Shown here in pieces: positions 53,034 to 63,540 of a stretch of 64,000 nt of DNA (position 1 is the stretch's first letter; the number at the start of each line of letters is the position of its first letter). Made by a program: the position numbers and the translations under genes. The notes under the pieces are model-generated. The model saw nothing but the letters and a program-made list of their open reading frames with translations. It was not told the origin of the DNA and did no database searches. The DNA is from Chondrus crispus (lineage: Eukaryota; Rhodophyta; Florideophyceae; Gigartinales; Gigartinaceae): NCBI RefSeq assembly GCF_000350225.1, contig NW_005178965.1, positions 186,001 to 250,000 on the forward strand. The letters run 5' to 3'.

Positions 53034-54060
53034 ATGGCAACTCTGCCTGAACAACACGCCACTGAACACTCCATTCCTGACCTCAGCACGAACGGTGCCA
53101 ATCTCCACATCTGGCTGATGTCCTTAACCGACTTCATCGACGTCCACGCCTTCCCGGACTTCCTCTACGCCACTTACACCCATCCAGACCCTTCCTCCGA
53201 CGAGTACGCCGCCTACCGTCAACAAAGGGGCCTCGTCCGCCTAGCAATCATGAAAAGTCTCCCTTCAACAATCTCCGCCATTTCGAAATCAACACAGACT
53301 CTACCCCGTACGACCTCGTTGCGTCCATTAAGACCATATTCTCCTCATCGACGATAATGGACCACCACATTCTCCGCCAACAAGCGGAAGCCATCAGACT
53401 CACTCACGAGATCTCCGTCAGCGAATACATCACCCAACACCGCACCCTCCGCAACAAAATGAAGAACGCACAATACCCGGAAATCAACGATGAGGCTACC
53501 ACCGTCAAGTTTATCGCCGAGGGCTTGTCCGCGCACAGCCGCTTCAAGCACCTAACTACCCAGTGGATCGAAAACGACAACATTCCACCTTCCGTCACCC
53601 AAATTGAACGTCATCTCGAGGCCATTGAAGCTCGTCACAAAATCTCCTCAAAAGACGAAGATTACTCCACCCCCCAGGGCCTCACACAGACCAAGCGACG
53701 CGGGAAAGGCCGTGGAGGTCGCGGTCGAGGCCACAGAGGAGAACACCGCGGCCGCTACTACCCCCCTCCGTATTTCCCGTACCAAGCACCCGTCGCCCCG
53801 TACCAAATACCTGCCAGCTATCAGCCGCCTGGATACCCCTACCCGGAACCGGCAGCCCCACCCTACCCCGCCCCTTACCCAGCGTACGGGCAATGGCCGC
53901 AGGCCCCCTACGCCACCCCGCAGCAGCTGTCGGGCTCCAGCACCAAACATAGGTCGTCCGGTCGGGCTCCTTCTCGCCGCGCTATGCAGGCCAACACAGC
54001 CCTTGAAGCCCTCGAACAACAGCTCATAGCCAACGACGACGATTCCGCCTCCACCGACAA
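53034..54060 (+). pseudogene. Copia element gag
   Basis: Begins at the Met at 53034, changes frame near 53262 and continues with 'IKTIFSSSTIMDHHILRQQ' and 'YITQHRTLRNKM', the helical Gag region of copia elements (UBN2-type). A basic Arg/Gly segment (about 53695-53755) and a Pro/Tyr-rich stretch follow. I see no CCHC zinc knuckle; the Arg/Gly segment may serve for RNA binding instead. The single frame change prevents a full product. Confidence 0.8.
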
Positions 54061-55400
54061 CGACAGTACGTTTATTCTTGATTCTGGCGCCCACCCCACA
54101 CACGTCTACCGACCTACCGCAAACATTCTGCCTCTCACGACACCCATCCCCACCCAAACCGCTACTGACTCCAAATCATCCTCCACGCATCATGGAACGT
54201 TGCAGCTGGTGACCAACCGGAAGGTTAAACTTGCCCTCCCCGCGCTTTCCAACCCATCCGTCACCCACAACTTGGTATCAGTGCACGACCTCGCACGCAC
54301 TGCCGGAATGGTTGCATTTACCGCACAGAACGCTTCCATCGTCAACACGAAACAGCCCTCAGTAAACACCATCGTTGGAACCGCCGCCTTCAAAGGAGGC
54401 CTTTACATTCTCGACGGTCCATCCAAACCGCCCAAGCTCGCTCCGCCCGGACCCTCGGCGATCACCAAACTGTTCCCACACGCCCGCCTCAACCTCAACC
54501 GGCACTCCCCGCATCCCTTACAGCTCAAGCAGCTCCCCCCCGGCCTCAGCCAGGCCGCCGGAAACCGGCTAAACGCACATCAATCCCGACCCTCCAAGTC
54601 CCGCCTCAACTTGTGCAACCAACCCTACACAGCTTACACAACCCTATCGGGACCTTACCCCCACCCCTGCCACCCACACAGCAGGACCTCGAGCACCATC
54701 ACTACCACATGGTCTTCAACCACGCCCAACCCCGGACCCTCCAACGAATGGCACAACTCCGACTTATCCCCCACCTCCCTCACAGCCTCGCCCACCGCCC
54801 CCACCCGCAAACCTGCTCCTCCTGCGCGCATGGCAAACAGAAACCCCAACCTTTCCGCCTGGCCGCCCCCCACCGCTACCTCGTCACCAGCGTACTCAGC
54901 AGCGACATCTGCGGCCCCGTGGCGCCCACACCCAGACAAGGAAACCGCTACGTCCTCCTAATCATCGACACGGCATCTCGGTATGTCATACTGGACTTCC
55001 TCCCCAACCGAAAACTGCTCTCGCATCGGCTGGATCGCATCATCGCCCTCATCACGAAATTCCACGGCTACCCTCCCCCCCCCATATCTTCCGCACCGAC
55101 AACGCGGGAGAATACATATCCAAACAAGCCCGACAAGTCTACCTCGCCCATGATCTGTCCCACGACTCCTCACTGCCCCATACTCCGCAACAGAACAGCC
55201 TCGCTGAACGAATCAACGGGACGCTCCTCGCTGCCGCACGTGCGTCGTTACACCACAGCCGACTCCCGCTCTCGCATTGCGAAGACGCTGTGCGAGACGC
55301 GGCTTTCAAATACAATATCACCGTGCACTCGGCAACAGGCGCCCTCCTCCCTACTCTTTGGTATGGCGAACCCCCGCATCTGAGCAAGCTCCTCGTCTTC
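54061..55400 (+). pseudogene. Copia element protease and integrase
   Basis: The protease has Leu-Asp-Ser-Gly-Ala at about 54077-54091. After a frame change between 54450 and 54620 comes the integrase zinc region ('HHYHMVFNH' and 'CSSCAHGKQ', about 54695-54840). The first catalytic Asp is in 'SDICGP', the second in 'RTDNAGEY' and the Glu in 'NSLAERINGT' (near 55195). The second frame change falls in a run of nine C (55075-55083), a spot where an indel is likely, either real or a sequencing slip. Confidence 0.85.
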
Positions 55401-57337
55401 GGCCAACTCGGCACGATCCCAACCCTCACTGACAAGACAGCAAGGAAGAAGTTGGACTCACGATCGCACCCCGCGCGCTACCTCTACGCGCTAGACACTA
55501 AAATAATCATGGTCCTCAACACCCAGAATAACGTCTGCCACCGCATCCGCGCATTGGACTTCAAGCAGTACCACCGAGAGACGGACCCCACCTACACCAC
55601 ATCCGCCGTATTCAAGACTTTCACGCCCCACCCTACCCCCACAAAAGTCACCAGCTTCACCCCGGCGCCCTTAAACCCCACCGAAGCGCGCAAATACCCC
55701 GACTCCGCGGCCTGGGGCGCAGCTCACGACGCCGAGCTAGACCAGCTGGACAATAAAAAGGCCATCGCCTGGATCTCCGACTCCTCCTGCATCCCCAAGA
55801 CCTCCCCCCCTCTCCCGCTGAAGATGACCTACCGGTACAAGCGAAACGGAGCTGGCGGGACCACGATGCGCAAGGCTCGCTGCACCATCCGTGGCGACAA
55901 AATGCGGCCACACTTCCACTATGACCCGGACAAAACCACGTCTTATATGGCGGACAAAACCGCTGTGCGCCTCCTCTTCGCAATTGCCGCCACATACAAG
56001 CTGTCCCTCGAGCACCTCGATATCATGGGGGCATACCTGAATGAGCGTTTCAAGCATTCCCGCCCCGTCTACGTCAATCAACCGGCACGGTTCAACGGTA
56101 CGCTCAAGCACCGCGGCGAAGTCGGACAGCTCATCGGTAACCTCTATGCGGGAAAGAACGCAGGATTCCTTTACCTAGAAGGAGCATTTAAATTCCCACG
56201 CTCCCTTGGCTTCAAGCAGTCCGAGAGTGAACTTTGCCTATTCTCCCGCACCTCCTCGGCCGGATCCATCTTCCTCGCCGTCAGCATGGACGACTTCGCA
56301 GTGGCGGCCTCAAATACATCCCTCATCGACGCCTTCGTCGTTGAGCTTGCCAAGAAGTACACGACAAAGCGCCTCGGCACACCCATCCGCTATCTTGGAT
56401 GGACAGTTGTTCGTAACCCGGACGCTTCGCTGCATATCTCACAACCAGACTACATCGAGCAGCTCCTCGCCAAGCTTCGTATGCAGGACGCCAACGGTAA
56501 GCCGTCCCCTTACCCCGATAGCACTGCCCTCCATGCCCCCACCCCCAGCGACCAACCGTACGCCTCGCAATCCAAGCTCTTCCAGCAGGCAGTCGGTGAT
56601 CTACGGTACATCGCAGACTGCACAAGGCCGGACATCCACCTCGTTATGAACAACTGGCCTGCGCCATGAAGACACCCACCAAGCGGCACTGGGCAATCCT
56701 CAAGCGCGTCGCCCGTTATCTACGCGCCACGCAGTCTACCGGCATATACTTCCCAAGCCGCCCGGAAAGCTTCCTAGCCAGCTTCGCCATCTCCTCGAAC
56801 CAAGCCACCGGCCACCTCGGCAGCCTTGTCACCTACTCCGACGCGGACCACGCCGGGGACGTGAAGGATCGAAAATCTATCAGCGGCATCGTACACCTAT
56901 TCAACGGTGCGCCTATCAGCTGGAGCTCAACCAAGCAAAACATCCAGGCCTTGTCAACCTGCGAAGCAGAATATGTTGCGGCCACTGCCGCAGTCCAACA
57001 AATCCAATGGCTGCGTCGCGTCCTCGCCGACTTCAGCATGCTCCGCCCTACCCCCACCCCCCTGTACATGGACAACCAGGCAGCCATACAGGTCGCCAAA
57101 CAAACCGGTCCAACCAAGCGACGAAAATATATCGACCTCCGACGCCACGACCTTCACCACCACATCAAGCAACGCCACATCTCGCTCGAACACGTCCCTT
57201 CCGCCAACATGCTCGCTGACCCTTTCACCAAACCACTGAAACCCGCCCCTTTCCAACGCCTCATCCGCAACCTCAACATCATCCCGGGGCCAACGAAAAA
57301 TCCACCCGCCATGACCGCTCCGCGACCGGGGGAATGA
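55401..57337 (+). pseudogene. Copia element reverse transcriptase and RNase H
   Basis: RT shows 'KARCTIRGDK', 'LDIMGAYLN' near 56020 and the catalytic box as Ser-Met-Asp-Asp at about 56284-56295 instead of the common Tyr-Val-Asp-Asp. A frame change near 56650 separates it from RNase H, which has 'YSDADHAGD', 'STCEAEYVA', 'MDNQAAI' and 'KYIDLRRHDLHHHI'. The stop TGA at 57335-57337 coincides with the first three bases of the longer form of the 3' LTR. Confidence 0.88.
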
Positions 57338-57516
57338 CACGGTACACATAACCTCACTTCGTCGCTCCGCGGCCACTGCTCCTTCTCCACCTCATCAATG
57401 ATACGGTACACATAGAACACGTAAGCCTACGTGTAGAGCACCGCCGCCGTGCACCTTATGTGCACATCGCCAGGTCTCACGACTAGAAGTAAACGGATCA
57501 TCGTCTCTGCGTATCA
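57335..57516 (+). repeat. 3' LTR of the copia element, with a 64-bp extra unit
   Basis: A purine run (CGGGGGAA) leads into TGACACGGTACACATA at 57335. The same word, as TGATACGGTACACATA, recurs at 57399 and there starts the 118-bp part that equals the 5' LTR. The right LTR is therefore 182 bp if counted from the purine tract, or 118 bp if counted from 57399. Confidence 0.8.
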
Positions 57517-57521
57517 GCGTT

Positions 57522-57828
57522 GAACATTTCCTTCCACCACGCCAAGGGCTCGTGAGCACTGCGATTAGTGTCGAAATTTACCGGGGGCTGACCTGAGCCG
57601 CTCTCTGAGTGCGCCAATGATGTATGTATAGTATATGCAGACATCATCTCACTTCATACGTATAGGTTGTCACATGGGGCACGAGGGAAGCGGACCCTCG
57701 GCTCCGCCTCGAGGCGCATGGGAGGCCCGAGAGCTAGCAATGCGCTTTTTTGAAAAAGAGCGGCAATTCGAGCCACGTTCATATCCCAGATGATGAATGT
57801 CAATATGAAACAGATACAGTAACAGGAT
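57522..57828. other. Spacer between copia and pogo elements
   Basis: No gene or terminal repeat recognised. Confidence 0.35.
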
Positions 57829-59421
57829 GTGAAAGATACTGTATTTCTTCATGGGAAGACCTCGTCGGTGCACCATTGTTCGTTAAGCCGTGAGAGTCTG
57901 GAGTCATCCCCAGAAATGGTGACGATGTCTATGAAACGCCAGCGCAATGCCCACAAAAAGCGCGATGAACACGATCAAGCAGCAAGAGAAGCTCGCCTGA
58001 GTACGGTCGAAATGCTCAAAAACAAAGCAACAATAACAAATGTAATGTCAAGAACAGGTTTATCTAATCTAATGGTACGATTATGAGGATCAGAACCTGC
58101 CTCAAAAAAGGAAACACAGAACAACTGAATTGCTTGCTGAATCCTGCTCGTCACAGAGCAGGTGCTCGAACTATTCTGAGTTCTGCTGAAGAGGCAATTA
58201 TAAAAGAACGCCTTAAGGAAGTTGCACTGAGGGTATTCGCAATTGATGTTCCCACCTTGCGCACAATTATGGGGACAAATAGCAACACACGGAAGAGGGG
58301 ATTTAAAAAAGGGTGTTCCCTCTCCAAACTTCATTCGATCATTTAGGGCGCGTCACCGGGATATTACGTGTCGCAATTATGAGAAGAGGGAGCTTGCAAA
58401 GCTCAAAGGGGAATCTTTTAAGCATCTAAAAACGTTCGAAGCTGCTCTAAAGCAGGTTTCAAAGGCTAATCCTGGTATTTTTGAGAAACCGGAATTCATA
58501 TGGAATCTTGATGAAACAAAAGTTTCTGGGGAACATGGGCAGAACGTGAAAGTGTTCGGATCATCAGATACAAGTCACGGTGGTTTTAGGTCCACAAATG
58601 CTGTTGCGGGTACAGGCAAGCATCTCACTGCTGTAGTAGTCTCCTCAGCAGCTGGACATGTAGTGCCTCCGTTCTTCATTCTTGCTGGTGTTAACCAAAT
58701 GCAGCGCTGGTTCGAATCTCTCCACCCCGAGATATTCAAGGACGAACTTGGTTTCCCGCATTGGATGACTCGAGACAACTGGTATCCCGAAGAATCTTGC
58801 CTCGTCCCCACAGCAAATCGATCAATGAAAAAAAGTATTTTACCGCTTTCGATCGAGCACGTGAACGTCAATATACGTAAATACGTTCCTTCTAGTCAAA
58901 AGGTGTTGCTAACATTAGATGGTCATTCGTCGAGAGGCGGATAGGACTGGCTCCAGGGCTTCATAGACAAAAATATCGAGGTTGTGCAAAGCCCCGCCAA
59001 CACCTCACACTTCCTACAGCCCTGTGATCAGTACATTAACAAGCGCTTCCAAACTGCTATCCGAAAAACTAAGGACCATTTGTCAAAATTCGCAATGCTG
59101 GATTTCACCAGTATGGGAATCAAGCTCAAGCGTGTGGTTGCTTGGTTCAATGCTTTGACAAAAAAGGACGTCTGCGAATCGTTTGCAGTATGCGGACTGT
59201 GGCCAATGGATTTCCGCTTTACGGAAAAGCTCAAGATTTCAGAAGAGGTGATGAAGTCGGACTTGGCGGAGCAGCCAGGTATGTTGCCCACAACTGTAAG
59301 GAGACGCACAGATCGCAACACATTTGCGGATATCAAGAGGATAGTTGCCTCTGATAAAGGTCCCCAGACAATCGAAGATTTGTCTTCAATTTTGAGGAGA
59401 CACAAAACTATTGCGTCCACC

Positions 59422-59461
59422 TTAGACGATATGACCGAAGATCTTCGGTCATATCGTCTAA
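59422..59461. repeat. Perfect 40-bp palindrome inside the transposase frame
   Basis: Twenty bases starting TTAGACGATATG are followed directly by their exact reverse complement, in an open part of the coding frame. Confidence 0.95.
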
Positions 59462-59742
59462 TCCTGTCGACAGGCGGCATTCCGCCTATCGCGAGAAGGG
59501 GGTCAAGACAACTACTAAAATGGAAGTGTTGGCTGCGGCGGCCCAGCCATATATTTAACCCACAGTCAATTAGTCGCGAAGCGTAGAGAGCGACAACAGG
59601 CGGAAGTGACTGCTTCGCTGAAGCGAGAGGAAGAAATGAGGGCAAAGATGAAGGCAAAGGAGGAGGCAAAGCTTCGAAAGAATGCAGATACCGCTCGTAA
59701 AAGGCTCGAACGTGAGACAAAAAGGAGCCTCTTTTTTGTTCC

Positions 59743-59817
59743 GCTCTGCCATTTCGGCTCTTCCTTTCAGAAGTTCCCTGAGGGAACTGCTGCAAAAAAG
59801 AGCCGAAATGGCAGAGC
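59743..59817. repeat. Hairpin of 20-bp arms within the coiled-coil region
   Basis: Arms 59743-59762 and 59798-59817 match exactly. The right arm is ordinary coding sequence ('KRAEMAEL'), so the left arm is an inverted copy of it. A smaller palindrome (AGTTCCCT/AGGGAACT) sits in the loop. Confidence 0.92.
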
Positions 59818-59984
59818 TACAAGCAGCGAAGCGAGCATCGAAGGACGCGCGATTAGCAATTGCGCAGAACACTGCCGATAAAGGCCATGCTGCGGTTGTT
59901 GCGAGTTTGTTGCGTTTACGCAGTGAGTCGGCCTTCACTCCAAATATCCCTCCTGGAAGCGTGAACAACCTTCCCGAGAGCTGA

Positions 59985-61007
59985 CACTGGAAGTAAAAAT
60001 TTCCAAACACAGTCATTTGAGGTCGTGCTTTCATTGAATGCAGTTGATAGCAGACAGTGCCACGTTTCTATAGCACCCAAGCAAAGCTTTCATGAGGTAG
60101 TTTGGGTATAAATGGTAATTAAATATTTGAAGTTCACTCTAATTTACCCTGATGTGGAAGGGTAGTCACTGGAGAGAGAGGGAGGGACTTTTATACAAGC
60201 GTGCTGAACTGTAGCCAAGAGACGTAGCCCTGGCCCCAGCTGCCTTCCAGCAACTGGGAAGGCGAATACTGTGCCCTAATGGGTGTTCAAGCCCTTCAAG
60301 CCTCCAGACCGAGCGGCATGGCTGGTGGCCCTTCATTGGTGCACTTCGCACCAAGGCCACTTGGCACAACACTCCCCCGTTTCTCCTGAACAAGGACGTG
60401 TTTGCAAACAGTATATCAGCGCTTCAATTGTCTCGACAACGTTCCCGTACACCCTCATTGTTCCTAGCCCGGTCTCGCGAGTGCCCCTAATCTTGTGACC
60501 TGCGAACATAAACCCTTGTACATCTCCAGAGAGATACGTGGATTGTTAGTAAATATATCCGATGGTGGGGTCTAAACTTGTGGTTGACCGCGTGCTGGTG
60601 GGCAATGGGTCAAGCGACGGCAGCACGAAAACGATCGAAGAGGGAAAGCTCTACGGCGCGACGGGTCTGCACGGCGGCAACGAAAGTTTTGGCCAATTAG
60701 CGAACAGTCACTCAGCATTTCGCTTTCGTCTTTGGCTGCGCTTTCGCAAATAGCGTTATCATCTACAATGACGGATGGGCAGAAGATAGATCTGCAGAAG
60801 CGCCTTCTCAGCAACTTATTGGAATGGATGAAAAATAACCAAGGAGTCTCGGTCGTGATCGGAGCAGTTCACAGGAAGGTCAAATCAGCCTATCGGAGGC
60901 AATAAAAAATCGGCGCAAATATTTTGGTCCGGGCCAGCAAAAAATGTGTCATAAATGTAGCAACGCTTGTTGATTTCATGTCGCGATTTTGCACATTTTT
61001 TACCAAT
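59985..61007. other. Spacer without recognised genes
   Basis: A short ORF at 60768-60905 (45 codons, helix-like) is the only candidate and is too short to support. Confidence 0.4.
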
Positions 61008-61330
61008 AACGCCATTGGCTGAAAATCGGAATAGTTATGGCACAGCGTCTCTGCCTGGCCTGTGGCGGTAGATGACTGGCTGGCGCTGCACACAGGTAAG
61101 TATCGCAGTGCCAAACGCCATTGGCTGAAAAGCAGCAGAGTTATTGCACAGCGTCTCTGCCTGGCCTGTGGCGGTAGATGACTGGCTGGCGCTGCACACG
61201 GGTAAGTCTCGCAGTGCCAAACGCCATTGGCTGAAAAGCAGCATAGTTATGGCACAGCGTCTCTGCCTGGCCTGCGGCGGTAGATGGCTGGCTGGCGCTG
61301 TACACGGGCAGGTCCTGCAGGGCCAAACGC
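61008..61330. repeat. Tandem repeat, 106-bp unit, three copies
   Basis: Units begin 'aacgccattggctg' at 61008, 61114 and 61220, and a fourth starts at 61326 and stops at once. Copies are about 95% alike. The unit contains 'cagcgtctctgcctggcc' and 'ctggctggcgctg'. No coding role is evident. Confidence 0.93.
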
Positions 61331-61959
61331 TTTTACATTGATGCAATGATGAGACGGTGATCATCGCTGCATATGCGCAGCCACCGACGACCATGTTTTG
61401 CTGCTCCAGGGCAGTGAAAATATGTCTCCATTCGCAGCTCCAATGCAACACTAGACGTAATGCTCCGACCTACTCTCAGTCAATGAAATGTTAATCCAGT
61501 ACCTTTCTTGCAAAGGTGATATCACCCCGCCGGTCCAGAAACGGTCCCAACCCGAAGGATGAAACCGATAGCGGTTCCAGCGGCGTTCACATCACATTTA
61601 TTTGTAGCAACCAAAGAGTATTATTACGGCTACATACACTACATCTACCCCGTCCAAATACCGGAATACCGCAGCAGTGGTTCATTGCGCTTCCGTTAAA
61701 TACAATAATCAACGCCAAGAAACATAACAAGAGAGGTCAGTTACGGTCACAGTACGTCATGATGGTGGATTGGAATTCTGATAGACCAAGGAGGGTGTAC
61801 TGATGGCTTACCTGATCCTGAGTTAGAAGACGGGCAGGTTGACCTGCAGTGAGACAAGGAACGCTGTGAGGCTTGGTCAGAACAGTTCTTTGAAACTTTC
61901 AATGTGTTAGAGAATGTGCGAACTTACGTTACAGCTTTGTAGGTAATTGCAAAACGGCA
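61331..61959. other. Spacer between tandem repeats
   Basis: No recognised gene; a 95-codon ORF at 61516-61803 has no motif. Confidence 0.35.
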
Positions 61960-63201
61960 TTGCCTAGAGAAAGCGCTCACTTACCAAACGTCTGCAGCGC
62001 ACTCGTGTCTCCGCATGAGATTTCAACCAAACACGCAACTCGCAGAAAGCAAACTGTCAGAAACGGGGATGCGCGGTGGGTCATGACTGTAGCAGAAGTG
62101 GCGTCACTTACTATGGATGATATCTCAACCAAACACGCAACTCGCAGAAAGGAAACTGTTAGAAAAATGGATGCGTGGTGGGTCAGGACTATGGGAGAAG
62201 TGTCGTCACTTACTGTGGATGATATCTCAACCAAACACGCAACTCGCAGAAAGGAAGCTGTTAGAAAAATGGATGCGTGGTGGGTCAGAACTATGGGAGA
62301 AGTGGCGTCACTTACTGTGGATGATATCTCAACCAAACACGCAACTCGCAGAAAGGAAGCTGTTAGAAAAATGGACTCGTGGTGGGTCAGAACTGTGGGA
62401 GAAGTGGCGTCACTTACTGTGGATGATATCCAAAACAAACACGCAACTCGCAGAAAGGAAGCTGTTAGAAAAATGGATGCGTGGTGGGTCAGAACTGTGG
62501 GAGAAGTGGCGTCACTTACTGCGGATGATATTTCAAACAGACAAGCAACTCGCAGAACGGAAACTGTTAGAGAAACGGATGCGTTGTGGGTCAAGACTGT
62601 GGGAGAAGTGGCGTCACTTACTGTGGATGATATCTCAACCAAACATGCAACTCGCAGAAAGGAAACTGTTAGAAAAATGGATGCGTGGTGGGTCAGAACT
62701 GTGGCAGAAGTGGCGTCACTTACTGTGGATGATATCCCAAACAAACACGCAACTCGCAGAAAGGAAACTGTTAGAAAAATGGATGCGTGGTGGGTCAGAA
62801 CTGTGGGAGAAGTGGCGTCACTTACTGTGGATGATATCCCAAACAAACACGCAACTCGCAGAAAGGAAACTGTTAGAAAAATGGATGCGTGGTGGGTCAG
62901 AACTGTGGGAGAAGTGGCGTCACTTACTGCGGATGATATTTCAAACAGACAAGCAACTCGCAGAACGGAAACTGTTAGAGAAACGGATGCGTTGTGGGTC
63001 AAGACTGTGGGAGAAGTAGCTTCACTTACTGTGTGGATGATATCTCAACCGAACACGCAACTCGCAGAAAGGAAACTGTCAGAAAACGGGATGCATGGTG
63101 GATCAAGACTGCGGACGACGGGCGTGCAGAGAGTTGGATCTGGTCCTGGAACTATATTGCTGCATACATATATGCAGTGTTCAGAAAAAACCGGTAGCTA
63201 G
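61960..63201 (+). CDS. Possible repeat protein of 34-residue units, doubtful
   Basis: A 413-codon frame spans the whole minisatellite. Its unit begins 'DDISTKHATRRKETVRKMD' and continues 'AWWVRTVGEVASLTV'. Because the unit is 102 bp, other frames are also open: 62117-63019 on the plus strand gives units with two helix-like halves ('LAERKLLEKWMRG' and 'SELWEKWRHLLW'), and the minus strand is open as well. This frame is the only one open through all units and both borders, but no TATA box, signal peptide or known domain supports it. It may simply be a minisatellite. Confidence 0.25.
   Translation: MPRESAHLPNVCSALVSPHEISTKHATRRKQTVRNGDARWVMTVAEVASLTMDDISTKHATRRKETVRKMDAWWVRTMGEVSSLTVDDISTKHATRRKEAVRKMDAWWVRTMGEVASLTVDDISTKHATRRKEAVRKMDSWWVRTVGEVASLTVDDIQNKHATRRKEAVRKMDAWWVRTVGEVASLTADDISNRQATRRTETVRETDALWVKTVGEVASLTVDDISTKHATRRKETVRKMDAWWVRTVAEVASLTVDDIPNKHATRRKETVRKMDAWWVRTVGEVASLTVDDIPNKHATRRKETVRKMDAWWVRTVGEVASLTADDISNRQATRRTETVRETDALWVKTVGEVASLTVWMISQPNTQLAERKLSENGMHGGSRLRTTGVQRVGSGPGTILLHTYMQCSEKTGS
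62017..63120. repeat. Minisatellite, 102-bp unit, about eleven copies
   Basis: The word 'gatatc' or a variant recurs at 62119, 62221, 62323, 62425, 62527, 62629, 62731, 62833 and 62935, each 102 bases apart. A first unit starts at 62017 and a last one at 63039 after a 2-base insertion. Units starting at 62425-62628 and 62833-63036 share the same variants, so a block of two units was copied as a whole. Confidence 0.95.
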
Positions 63202-63540
63202 ATATTTCAAACTGTTCATGGGCACGTGTCGTACTGAAATCTCAATTTGAAATTACCGAATTCGGTATGGCATGGCTGTCCTCAACGACAGCCATTCATT
63301 GAGCTTTTGCATGCGGCATCACATCAAAATGCGAGTAGGAGCATATCCTTTTTACCGTTTCTATTCATTGAACCAAGCTTTAATATTAACGGCACAACCG
63401 TATGCATCGCCAAATGTAACAAAAGACCTTCTTTCGGCTGTAGAGCAGTAAGCTTGCTGAAATCTTGTTAATGCCGAGGTCCATGCCAAACTTCACTGCA
63501 GCCCCACTTCTAGTTGCGGACCTGGTCGAAACTGTCACAG
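63202..63540. other. Spacer without recognised features
   Basis: Nothing recognised. Confidence 0.35.

Larger units (their letters stand above)
52728..57516 (+). mobile_element. Ty1/copia retrotransposon with very short LTRs
   Basis: GCGTT is duplicated at 52723-52727 and 57517-57521. The order Gag, protease, integrase, RT, RNase H (integrase before RT) is that of copia elements. Total length is 4789 bp. The LTRs are only 118 bp (left) and 182 or 118 bp (right). The coding region is broken by four frameshifts although the shared LTR part differs at only about two sites. Confidence 0.95.
57829..59984 (+). pseudogene. Second pogo/Tigger-type transposase, decayed
   Basis: The N-terminal part (57829-58346) is basic, helix-rich and crosses frames. 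From about 58290 a long frame holds the DDE domain: first Asp in 'NLDETKV', second Asp in 'LTLDGHSSR' (58915), third in 'SHFLQPCDQ'. It is broken by TAG at 58942-58944, right after the second Asp. 'SFAVCGLWPM' and a Lys/Glu/Ala-rich coiled coil follow, ending at 59984 after two more frame changes. An inverted duplication (59743-59817) interrupts the coiled coil. The protein is related to the fragment at 31832-32748. No terminal inverted repeats could be fixed. In intact relatives this enzyme cuts and pastes at TA. Confidence 0.85.

Noticed and set aside
53648..54157. 169-codon Gly/Val/Arg-rich minus-strand ORF
   Set aside because: Reverse of the Pro-rich part of the copia gag.
61977..63002. 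341-codon minus-strand ORF with a hydrophobic 34-residue repeat
   Set aside because: It is the reverse of the 102-bp minisatellite; a unit length divisible by three keeps unused frames open, and nothing supports transcription of this strand.
62017..63120. A CRISPR-like array
   Set aside because: Units are contiguous 102-bp repeats without unique spacers, and the genome is eukaryotic.
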